A stretch of DNA of 64,000 bases from contig NZ_PCDP01000040.1 of assembly GCF_003240585.1 (NCBI RefSeq), positions 124,001 through 188,000 of the forward strand. Reading direction: 5' to 3'. This document shows positions 44,958 through 53,412 of the stretch, piece after piece; position 1 is the first letter of the stretch; every line of letters begins with the position of its first letter. The DNA is from Arminella tubonensis (GTDB lineage Bacteria; Pseudomonadota; Alphaproteobacteria; Rhizobiales; Rhizobiaceae). Both the position numbers and the translations under genes were made by a program. A model generated the notes under the pieces. The model had not been told where the DNA came from. It saw only the letters and a list, made by a program, of their open reading frames with translations, and made no database searches.

Positions 44958-46135
44958 CCGGAGCGCCGTTGAAAGTCGCGATCATTGCCGGCGAAGTCTC
45001 CGGCGATCTCCTGGGCGCCGATCTGGTCGCGGCGTTGAAGCAGCAGCATGCAGGTCCGCTCGAGCTGATCGGCGTCGGTGGCGATGCACTGGAGGCGCAG
45101 GGACTGCGATCGCTCTACGACTTCTCTGAATTATCGCTCATGGGCTTTACGCAGGTGCTCGCCCGCTTGCCAAGGTTGATCGCCCGCATTCGCGAGACGG
45201 CTGCCGCCATCGTGGCCGCACAACCCGATGTTCTTGTTATCATCGATAGTCCGGACTTTACCCACCGCGTCGCAAAACGCGTTCGCAAGGCCCTGCCGGA
45301 CTTGCCGATCATCAACTACGTGTGCCCGAGCGTCTGGGCCTGGAAGGAATATCGGGCGCAGGAGATGCTCTCCTATGTCGATCACGTCCTTGCTATTTTG
45401 CCCTTTGAGCCCGACGTGATGCAACGTCTCGGCGGTCCGCCAACCACCTATGTCGGTCACCGGCTGGTGACGGATATTTCGCTGCTCGAGACCCGTCGCC
45501 AGCGCGCACTTCGCCCGCTGCCGAACCCCGGGGATGAGAAGACCATCCTGCTTCTGCCGGGGTCGCGCGCTTCGGAAATAACACGCCTTTTGCCGGTGTT
45601 TGAAAGCGCAACGACGGAACTTAGCCGGCGAAACAACTCAATCCGTTATCTGTTGCCGACGGTTCCGCGTCGCGAGCAACAGGTGCGCAGTCTGGTTGCG
45701 GATTGGCAGAACAAGCCCGAGATCGTCGTTGGCCCAGCCGCAAAATGGCAGGCATTTGCCGAAGCCGATGCGGCGATCGCCGCGTCCGGCACTGTGATCC
45801 TGGAATTGGGTCTCGCCGGCGTTCCTGTCGTTTCGACTTATAGCACCGATTGGATCGTCAAGATGCTGCACAAGCGGATCAAGGCCTGGACCGCTGCATT
45901 GCCGAACCTGATCGCTGACTACATTCTCGTGCCGGAGCAGATCAACGAGATGTTGCGGCCGGGAGTGCTTGCGCGCTGGCTCGAACGTTTGTCGAGCGAC
46001 ACGCTGCAGCGCAAGGCAATGATAGAAGGCTTCGACCTCGTATGGCAGAGAATGCAGACGGAGCGACCACCGGGCGAAAAGGCCGCATCAGTGGTTCTCG
46101 ATGTGCTCTCAAGAAAAAAACCCGGCCATTTCTGA
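44954..46135 (+). CDS. lpxB: lipid-A-disaccharide synthase
   Basis: A 393-residue GT19 glycosyltransferase with the N-terminal IIAGEVSGDLLGADL, NYVCPSVWAWKEYR and the donor-binding LLPGSRASEI and SGTVILELGLAGVPVV. It joins lipid X and UDP-diacylglucosamine. The GTG start overlaps the lpxI stop. The last codons (KKPGHF) form one arm of the terminator hairpin of the operon, so the gene ends inside its own terminator. Confidence 0.95.
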   Translation: MTGAPLKVAIIAGEVSGDLLGADLVAALKQQHAGPLELIGVGGDALEAQGLRSLYDFSELSLMGFTQVLARLPRLIARIRETAAAIVAAQPDVLVIIDSPDFTHRVAKRVRKALPDLPIINYVCPSVWAWKEYRAQEMLSYVDHVLAILPFEPDVMQRLGGPPTTYVGHRLVTDISLLETRRQRALRPLPNPGDEKTILLLPGSRASEITRLLPVFESATTELSRRNNSIRYLLPTVPRREQQVRSLVADWQNKPEIVVGPAAKWQAFAEADAAIAASGTVILELGLAGVPVVSTYSTDWIVKMLHKRIKAWTAALPNLIADYILVPEQINEMLRPGVLARWLERLSSDTLQRKAMIEGFDLVWQRMQTERPPGEKAASVVLDVLSRKKPGHF

Positions 46136-46144
46136 CCGGGTTTT
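46117..46144. terminator. bidirectional terminator overlapping the end of lpxB
   Basis: AAAACCCGG and CCGGGTTTT arms, with inner CA/TG pairing around a 4-base loop, followed by T-runs on both strands. The lpxB stop codon (46133-46135) lies in the hairpin. It ends lpxB on the plus strand and gltA on the minus strand, whose stop is 23 bases away. Confidence 0.9.
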
Positions 46145-46166
46145 CGTTTTCTCATGTCTTCGCGCT

Positions 46167-47456
46167 TCAGCGCTTCGAGACGGGCACGTAGTCGCGCTGC
46201 GGCTCGCCGGTGTAGAGCTGGCGTGGACGGCCGATGCGCTGCTCCGGATCCTCGATCATTTCGTTCCACTGCGCGATCCAGCCGACAGTGCGGGCGAGAG
46301 CGAACAGCACGGTGAACATGGTCGTGGGGAAGCCGAGGGCCTTGAGCGTGATGCCGGAGTAGAAGTCGATGTTTGGATAAAGCTTCTTCTCGATGAAGTA
46401 GCTGTCCGTCAGCGCGATGCGTTCCAGTTCCATTGCAACGTCCAGCAACGGATCGTCCTTGATGCCAAGTTCGGCAAGAACTTCGTGCGTGGTCTTCTGC
46501 ATGATCTTCGCGCGCGGATCGTAGTTCTTGTAGACGCGGTGGCCAAAGCCCATCAGGCGGAAAGGATCGTTCTTGTCCTTGGCGCGAGCGATATATTCCG
46601 GGATACGATCGACCGTGCCGATTTCTGTCAGCATGTTCAGGGCGGCCTCGTTGGCGCCGCCGTGAGCCGGGCCCCAGAGGCAGGCAATGCCGGCCGCGAT
46701 GCAGGCGAACGGATTGGCACCCGAGGAGCCGGCGAGACGAACCGTCGACGTCGACGCGTTCTGCTCGTGGTCGGCGTGCAGGATGAAGATGCGGTCCATG
46801 GCGCGAGCAAGCACCGGGTTGACCACATATTCCTCGCAAGGAACGGCAAAACACATGCGCAGGAAGTTCGACGCGTAATCGAGGTCGTTCTTCGGATAAA
46901 CGAAGGGCTGGCCGATGTGATACTTGTAAGCCATCGCGGCAAGCGTCGGCATCTTGGCGATCATGCGCAGGCTTGCGACCATACGCTGATGCGGATCGGT
47001 AATGTCGGTGGAGTCGTGATAGAAGGCCGACAGCGCGCCAACACAACCGCACATGACGGCCATGGGATGCGCATCGCGGCGGAAGCCGGTGAAGAAGCGC
47101 GACATCTGCTCATGCACCATCGTGTGATGCACGACGCGATGGTCGAAGTCTTTCTTCTGTGCTGCCGTCGGTAGTTCGCCGTAAAGCAGCAGGTAGCAGA
47201 CTTCCAGGAAATCGCCGTTCTCAGCGAGATGTTCGATCGGATAGCCGCGATGAAGCAACACGCCCGCGTCGCCGTCGATATAGGTAATCTTGGACTCGCA
47301 GGACGCGGTGGAAGTGAAGCCCGGGTCGTAGGTGAACGATGAGGTGTTCTTATAAAGGGCACCAATATCAAGGACGCTGGGGCCGATGGTGCCGGTCTTG
47401 ACCGGCAGGTCGACCGTCTTATCACCCCAAGTCAGTTTCGCGCTTTGTTCCGTCAT
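46167..47456 (-). CDS. gltA: citrate synthase (type II)
   Basis: A 429-residue citrate synthase with ADHEQNASTSTVR (catalytic His), GPAHGGANEAAL (second His) and the late Asp/Arg set (MGFGHRVYKNYDPRA). This is the hexameric, NADH-sensitive type. It condenses oxaloacetate and acetyl-CoA. The ATG at 47456 follows GGAGGATC. An inverted repeat TTGGCGC / GCGCCAA (47481-47502) lies in the leader. It is convergent with lpxB. Confidence 0.96.
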   Translation of the reverse strand: MTEQSAKLTWGDKTVDLPVKTGTIGPSVLDIGALYKNTSSFTYDPGFTSTASCESKITYIDGDAGVLLHRGYPIEHLAENGDFLEVCYLLLYGELPTAAQKKDFDHRVVHHTMVHEQMSRFFTGFRRDAHPMAVMCGCVGALSAFYHDSTDITDPHQRMVASLRMIAKMPTLAAMAYKYHIGQPFVYPKNDLDYASNFLRMCFAVPCEEYVVNPVLARAMDRIFILHADHEQNASTSTVRLAGSSGANPFACIAAGIACLWGPAHGGANEAALNMLTEIGTVDRIPEYIARAKDKNDPFRLMGFGHRVYKNYDPRAKIMQKTTHEVLAELGIKDDPLLDVAMELERIALTDSYFIEKKLYPNIDFYSGITLKALGFPTTMFTVLFALARTVGWIAQWNEMIEDPEQRIGRPRQLYTGEPQRDYVPVSKR

Positions 47457-47759
47457 GCTGATCCTCCAAGATTTGGCGGGTTGGCGCCACAAAAAGCGCC
47501 AAATGGTTAAGCGTCACACGATTAGCTATATGATCCAGACGCTAATGCCAAGTTACCCTGACGCCTATTTGTGCATTGCGGTATCAACTTTTGAGCATTG
47601 GAAAAATCGTGACAATTCGGCATTTGCAGCCCTCGATGGCTCGATAGCGAGGCAGGGTAGCAATTAAGAAAGATTTAATCGATTTTAGTTGAAATTCTCG
47701 ATTAAAGGTTGCAAATTTCACGGGAAAATGGACTGCTATATGCGGGGCGCAAGACGGAA
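47457..47759. other. divergent intergenic region between gltA and comEC
   Basis: 303 bases. It contains the gltA leader inverted repeat (47481-47502), a TATATGAT stretch near 47526 that could be a -10 element, and an AT-rich tract at 47640-47720. No gene is evident. In several rhizobial genomes, as I recall, gltX lies here; it is absent from this window. Confidence 0.6.
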
Positions 47760-50242
47760 ATGTCGGAATTGGAGGCGCCTGACGTAAAGGTGAGGCAGCG
47801 AGATTTCTCGGCCTTTGCAGGGACGCCGCGTGCCTGGCCCGTCGCTCCGATTATCAACGCGACCCAGGCCACCCGGACGCAGGAAAACGTAGCACTTCAG
47901 TTCCGACTGAGGCTCGCTGCGCTGTCTTCACGTGCGGCAACCGCTTGCCTTCTTCTTGAGGAAGCCGCCTATGGACGCGCCCTGCTGTTCGCGCCCGTCT
48001 ATATCGGCAGCGGCGCGATAGCATGGTTTGCCGCAAGCGTCGATCCACCGCTTGCAGCGATTGTCGCCGGTTTTTTGATTTTCTCCGTAAGTCTCCTGAT
48101 ACAACGCCGAGCCGGACCGGCACTGCGTCATCTTCTCTTTGCTGTATGTTAGTTCTTGCCGGAATGCTTCTGGCTCAATGGCAAACCTGGAGCGCCGCGA
48201 CAATCATGCTGGACTCACCTGTGACGACAACGGTCACGGGCCGCGTCGAGCGACGGGAGATCGATGATCGAGGCCGCTGGCGATATATCATCGACGTCGT
48301 CGCAACCGATGCGCCAGCGGTGCACCGTCCGCCCGAGAAGGTCTCCATTCTCGCCCGCGGCCAGGACGTTCCGTTTGATCTGGGTGACCTCGTTCGCGGC
48401 AAGGCGCGCCTCACACCGCCGGCGGGACCGGCTTTGCCGGGGATGAACGATTTTGCGTTCAGAGCATATTTTAACGGCATCGGCGCCAACGGCTTCTTTT
48501 ACGGCCAGCCGGACCTATTGTCCCCGGCCGGTGATGTGAGCGATCGCCCGTTCCTTGCGAAATTCGATCTTTGGCTCGCTGCGTTGCGGGGTAGCATCGG
48601 CGACCGCATCCGCGCAATTCTTCCCGGTGACACCGGTGCTTTCGCCGCATCGCTGGTCAATGACGAGCGCCGGGCCATCTCGCAGGAGACGACGGAGGCG
48701 TTGCGGGTTTCAGGCCTGGCCCACATCATTGCGATCTCTGGACTGAATATGGCCCTGTCAGCCGGCATCTTCTATGTCGGTATGCGCTATGCGCTCAGCC
48801 TGTTTCCGGGCGTCGCTCAGCGATGGCCGACTAAGAAGATCGCAGCTCTCGGCGCGCTGGTAACGGTGACCGCTTATTATTTCATCTCCGGCTTTGGCGT
48901 ATCGGCCGAGCGCGCATTCGTGATGATGGCGATCATGCTGGTGGCGGTGCTTTTCGATCGGTCGTCTGTCAGCCTTCGCAACGTTGCGCTGTCGGCTATC
49001 GCCATTCTCATATTGTCGCCATCGGAGGCGCTCGGGCCAAGCTTTCAGATGTCTTTCGCAGCGACACTGGCGCTTGTTTCAGGCTACTCGCTCTGGACGC
49101 GCCGACCGATGCGCGAGCGCCGTTTCCTGGCTCTGCCAGGGTCTAGGCCAATTGCAGTTATTGCCCGCTTCTTCGCTGGCATCGCGTCGACCTCGTTCAT
49201 CGGCGGGGCATCGACCGCGATCTTCTCCATCGAGCACTTTCATCGATTGGCAACATACGGTCTGGTCGCCAATCTTGCCGCGATGCCGGTCGTTTCCTTT
49301 ATCGTCATGCCTGTGGGGATGCTGGCTACGCTTCTGATGCCCTTCGGCCTCGACTACTATCCCTGGAAAATAACCGGGTTCGGGCTCGATCTCGTGATCT
49401 TTGTCGCCAAGACCGTCGCTGCCTGGGGCGGCAATATCCCTTTTGCGCGGCTGCCAGGGTGGTTTTTCCCGGTCATCATCGCCGGCTTCCTGCTGATGAC
49501 GATCCTAAGGACTAGGTTGCGCCACGCCGGCGCATTGCTGATTGCACTCTCTATTGCCTCGGTTGCGCTGATGCCCCGGGCGCTGAAGCCGGAATTGCTG
49601 ATCTCGGAGGATGGCGAACTGGTGGCAATCTTTCATGACGGTCGACTCGAACCCAATCGCGAACGACCGCCGGATTTCACCTTCAAACAATGGCAAAGCG
49701 GCCTCGCAGTGTTTGACGAGCAACCACCGAAGATGCTTCCGAAGGACGACACCACGCCCTCAGGCCGACGCAAGCCGGGCTCTCCCCGGCTGACCCTTGA
49801 CGCCGAACAGCAAAGGACACTGCGACACGCGATCGAAGCAGCCCTCGATCAGGTCCCACCAGGCAGCTTTGCCTGCCACGGCAAGGATTGGTGTGCCGCT
49901 ATACTGGACAACGGCCAGATACTCGTGACCATCGACGATGCTGGCTATCTTGGCCCGGCCTGCGAGACCGCGGACATCGTCGTCACACCCGCGCGGCTGC
50001 GTCTCGACCGATGTCGTTCCGGAGCAAAAATCTTCACCGCTGCCGGCTTAAGAAGAACCGGCTCGGTCGAGATGGACCTATCAGAAGATCCTTCTATTAC
50101 AGTTGCCTTTCCGAGCGTCGAACGACCTTGGAACCGCCATCGCGCCTATGATTGGCGTACAGGCACGTTTGCTTCATCGACCGGGTCGCCACCAGTCAGT
50201 GATAGCGGCGGATCAATCCCACCAGCTTCCCCTGAACCTTGA
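47760..50242 (+). pseudogene. comEC: ComEC/Rec2 family competence protein, frameshifted in the N-terminal part
   Basis: The N-terminal part runs from ATG 47760 with the first membrane helices (APVYIGSGAIAWFAA) to TAG at 48150-48152. The rest reads in another frame from about 48146 (MLVLAGMLLAQWQTW) to 50242. Both parts belong to one protein: DUF4131-type helices, then the OB-like domain (TVTGRVERREIDDRGRWRY) and the Competence domain with HIIAISGLNM and many helices. A single lost base near 48146 would split it. The two halves could also be translated separately (the ATG overlaps the first stop). The family moves single-stranded DNA across the inner membrane. The last 47 bases overlap lexA. 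Confidence 0.8.
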
Positions 50243-50912
50243 CCCGATCTGGCCCGAAGATTCGTGTTTCATAAGCCGGATTGGCGGCTTCAAGCGCAAT
50301 CGATGCGCCCTTGCGGCGAAAGCGCTTTAGCGTTGCCTCTTCATCATCGACAAGCGCAACGATGATATCGCCGGGGCTGGCAGTCGTCGTATTGCGGATA
50401 ATAACCGTGTCGCCGTCGAAGATGCCGGCCTCGATCATAGAATCACCCTTGACCTCAAGTGCATAATGCTCGCCGGCGCCGAGCATATCCGCGGACACGA
50501 AGATGTCGTGGGTGTTGTTCTGGATCGCCGAGATTGGAACACCGGCAGCAATCCGGCCCATCATTGGAACCGAAACAGAATTACCATTGTCGTCGTTGGC
50601 AGGCTTCGAGGATGCCGGAACAAGCTGAGGCTTTCCGAGGCTGCCTTCGATGACGCTCGGCGAAAAGCCGCGCCGCGGTTGCAGGCTGGAATTATAAGCT
50701 TCCGGTAGCTTGATGACCTCGAGCGCACGCGCCCTGTTCGGCAGTCGGCGAATAAAGCCGCGCTCCTCGAGCGCAGTGATCAGCCGATGAATTCCCGATT
50801 TGGACGCAAGATCCAATGCATCTTTCATCTCGTCGAAGGAGGGCGGTACGCCGGATTCCTTCATGCGTTCGTGAATGAAAAGAAGCAGTTCCTGCTGTTT
50901 GCGCGTCAACAT
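50196..50912 (-). CDS. lexA: SOS repressor LexA
   Basis: A 238-residue LexA. Winged helix-turn-helix at about 1-65 (SFDEMKDALDLASKSGIHRLITAL, spread over 25-48), self-cleavage site Ala123-Gly124, catalytic Ser158 (GDSMIEAG) and Lys196 (ATLKRF). It represses SOS genes and is inactivated with RecA after DNA damage. The GTTC-N7-GTTC box directly upstream indicates autoregulation. Its 3' end overlaps comEC by 47 bases. Confidence 0.96.
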   Translation of the reverse strand: MLTRKQQELLLFIHERMKESGVPPSFDEMKDALDLASKSGIHRLITALEERGFIRRLPNRARALEVIKLPEAYNSSLQPRRGFSPSVIEGSLGKPQLVPASSKPANDDNGNSVSVPMMGRIAAGVPISAIQNNTHDIFVSADMLGAGEHYALEVKGDSMIEAGIFDGDTVIIRNTTTASPGDIIVALVDDEEATLKRFRRKGASIALEAANPAYETRIFGPDRVKVQGKLVGLIRRYH

Positions 50913-50958
50913 ATTGCCGGACCCCAAATATGAAACAAATCCAGAACAGACACTATCT

Positions 50959-50973
50959 GTTCCATATGTGTTC
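50959..50973. promoter_or_regulatory. LexA box upstream of lexA
   Basis: GTTC-N7-GTTC, with the direct repeat read on the plus strand, 47-61 bases before the lexA start codon. This is the alphaproteobacterial LexA operator. A partly overlapping inverted element GAACAG-N7-CTGTTC (50944-50962) adds further contacts. It should make lexA autoregulated. Confidence 0.85.
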
Positions 50974-51119
50974 CGCAAGGGCTTAAATTTTCGTGAAGCT
51001 CTTTGGCGCGCGAGAGTTATTTCGAGATATCTGAAGGCCAAGAAACCTTGGCCGTTGAAGGAACGGGGGCCGGTTTTCGCCGCAATAGATGCGAGCTTTA
51101 CCGCCCCCGTTGCCAAGTC

Positions 51120-53339
51120 TCAATTGCCAGGAGTAATTCTAAGCAGCTGATTGTTTGCCGGCCAAACGGTTATGGATGCAGGCGAGGTCGCATCCCAGTC
51201 TCGGACCGGAGCCATTAAGCCGAAGCCGTAGGAAAAACTGAACGCCAAACCGCTATACCTGTTTATCAGCCGATATAGCGTTTCGTTGCCAACTCCCGAC
51301 ACATGCTCCAAGTACCATTGTTGAGCTAGGCTATTGCGATTGCTATCATCCTGTGAAGCTGTGGCAGTCGCTCCACTGTCGATATTGGTATAGGTGGCAC
51401 TGTCAGCAAGACTGACCACCGCACCCCATCGGCGTGACGGCCATTTGGAAGCGGCCGTTGCGTTTTCAGGGATGGCGGATGTTTTGGTCGTTGAATCCGC
51501 GGCAGGTCCAGGCAGTCCATAGCCGATATCGGAGGCTGATGCCGACGTTAACAATGGCGAGCTACTTGGCAATCCAGTATTGCCAGGTCCGGCCAGCCCG
51601 TTGCTAGCATATTTTTCGAATTCCGCCGTTGTCGCGCGATCCGAAATGCTCAGATAACGTTTAGAGTACAAATCCTGGATACGGAAAAAGCCATCATCCG
51701 TGGCTTCAAATATCCACTTGTTTCCAGAAAAACCGAGGAGGCCAAAGCCGCCCTGATTTTCCAGTTTGTATGCGGAACCTGAAACTACCGGTTCCTTCCC
51801 TGCGCAGGGTATCCCCGCATTGCACGTGATTGTCACGGGAATGTATTCGGCACCGCTATTTTCAGAGCATTCGTGTGAGCAATATGACCGGAAGGTCTTT
51901 CCGGTTACCTGGCTTGACGTCTTGCTTTTATCATCCAGCATCCATCGGTACCAGCTCCTTGTCTTATAGTCTGCAAACTCGCCGGCCATGGTCCATCTTT
52001 GAGTGGCAAGGTCATCGCTTACATAAAAGGGAAGAGGTTTCTTGCCATCGGGCCCGGCAGCGTCGATCCCGGACCGATCAGGCGTGCCAATATATTTGCC
52101 GAGAAAGGCATTCCAGGAAACGTTTATCACCCTGAGATCGGAAGGAACGTAGCCGAGTTGGTTCGGGGTCCCGGCTTTTACAGGATCATATTCCTTGGTG
52201 CTGTAACCAAGGGCGTTCTCAGCAGTAATCGGTATCAGATTGCTCTCCTTGCCCCCAACACCGGGCTCCTCCCATTTTCCGTTATACCACTTTTTCCAGG
52301 AGTCAGGCCTCATCTTGTCCTTGATCGGCGCGCGGGCAACAAATTCCCATATATGGTCGCTAAATCCGGGCTGTATCCTTGCCGAGTAAAACATGTAGAA
52401 ATACCCCGATCGGGTGTCGACCACGAGCCGAGGATCACCATCGCCGTAATAGTACGATCCCTTGAGGGATGGGTCGGTCTTGTCTACACCCGTTAGAGTG
52501 CTAGTGACACCGTAATAAGGAAAAGGGCTTGTGATGATCGGCGCCAGGATCGTCCACGTCTTCCCATGATCCTGCGACCTTGCATATTCTATCGCGTCCA
52601 TCCTGGGATATGTTCCAAAATGCTCCTCGTGAACCAGCCCATACCAGTCGGCAGTATCCGGATCCACCCAAAGGCCTGTCAAAGTACAAAAATTGTTATA
52701 GTTGTAACCGCTTGCGTATTGTTTGAATTTCACATTCTGGTTCGTCAAATATGTATACAACTGCGCAGAGTTTGTTACCTTTTGATCATTTATTCTGTCG
52801 ATTAATTTTTTAAAACCCCCGTCAGTTTTTTCGAAGTCGCTGTCGACGGTCGCAATGCCCTTCTTCAAGAGCGCGGCCTTGATTACAGGCGCGTAGGCCT
52901 GAAGACTAACATTAAAGGCGCCTATGCCATTCTGCGTAGTAATGTCGAATGTCTTGTCTACTTTTGCGTTGGGATGGCTGATGGAATAGGGGCTAAAATC
53001 GCATAGAATTGTCGTATTTTGGACGGTGATATTATCCCGAGCCAAACCTATGTTCGCATTTATACCGTCAAAGTCCTTTCCGGTAAGAAAGCGCCATGTA
53101 TGATCATGATTATCCTGTTGGTATGGGCTGTATTGAGACAGTGAATCAGTTACATGGAATTTTCCTGTGTCATCAAAGAACACGCTCGCAGGTATGTCGT
53201 TAACAATACCGTTAGGAACTGGTTTGCCATGACTGAGCGTGAACGTTGGCGTCAGCTGCGCTTGAGCCGCGGGAGGTGTGGAAGTCTGTCCGGAATACAC
53301 CATCCATAGTGCCGCTATAAAATTATAAAGAAGCTCCAT
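51120..53339 (-). CDS. secreted sialidase/glycosidase-like protein with Asp-box and ricin-like C-terminus
   Basis: A 739-residue protein of unknown activity. The N-terminus looks like a weak signal peptide (about 1-28, PPAAQAQ). A beta-propeller-like part of about 40-520 contains an Asp-box (Ser255-Gln-Asp257-His-Gly-Lys-Thr-Trp262), DPRLVVDTRSGYFYMFYS and WYGLVHEEH. The last 190 residues hold ricin-type lectin-like repeats (FRIQDLYSKRYLSIS; QQWYLEHV; YRLINRYSGLAF). Its bases are clearly more AT-rich than the neighbours. AGAGGAT precedes the ATG and a palindrome lies 30-50 bases upstream. It follows the ABC ATPase gene after 73 bases and probably processes an external glycan for import. Confidence 0.7.
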   Translation of the reverse strand: MELLYNFIAALWMVYSGQTSTPPAAQAQLTPTFTLSHGKPVPNGIVNDIPASVFFDDTGKFHVTDSLSQYSPYQQDNHDHTWRFLTGKDFDGINANIGLARDNITVQNTTILCDFSPYSISHPNAKVDKTFDITTQNGIGAFNVSLQAYAPVIKAALLKKGIATVDSDFEKTDGGFKKLIDRINDQKVTNSAQLYTYLTNQNVKFKQYASGYNYNNFCTLTGLWVDPDTADWYGLVHEEHFGTYPRMDAIEYARSQDHGKTWTILAPIITSPFPYYGVTSTLTGVDKTDPSLKGSYYYGDGDPRLVVDTRSGYFYMFYSARIQPGFSDHIWEFVARAPIKDKMRPDSWKKWYNGKWEEPGVGGKESNLIPITAENALGYSTKEYDPVKAGTPNQLGYVPSDLRVINVSWNAFLGKYIGTPDRSGIDAAGPDGKKPLPFYVSDDLATQRWTMAGEFADYKTRSWYRWMLDDKSKTSSQVTGKTFRSYCSHECSENSGAEYIPVTITCNAGIPCAGKEPVVSGSAYKLENQGGFGLLGFSGNKWIFEATDDGFFRIQDLYSKRYLSISDRATTAEFEKYASNGLAGPGNTGLPSSSPLLTSASASDIGYGLPGPAADSTTKTSAIPENATAASKWPSRRWGAVVSLADSATYTNIDSGATATASQDDSNRNSLAQQWYLEHVSGVGNETLYRLINRYSGLAFSFSYGFGLMAPVRDWDATSPASITVWPANNQLLRITPGN

Positions 53340-53368
53340 AGTATTATCCTCTTATAATAGGTTACTGA

Positions 53369-53389
53369 TGAAATAATTCCATTATTTCA
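53369..53389. promoter_or_regulatory. operator-like palindrome upstream of the secreted glycosidase-like gene
   Basis: Arms TGAAATAAT and ATTATTTCA are perfect complements, separated by TCC, and outer TTAC / GTAA pairs extend it. It lies in the 73 bases between the ABC ATPase stop and the glycosidase-like start. TGAAA-n-TTTCA is of the form bound by several RpiR-family regulators, one of which is encoded at the other end of this island. It is AT-rich and lacks a T-run after the arms, so it is less likely to be a terminator. Confidence 0.55.
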
Positions 53390-53412
53390 GTAATTCCCTC
53401 CTCTTTAGTTTG

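Noticed and set aside
53340..53412. Palindrome at 53369-53389 as an intrinsic terminator of the ABC operon
   Set aside because: Arms are AT-rich and no T-run follows on the minus strand; an operator is more likely.
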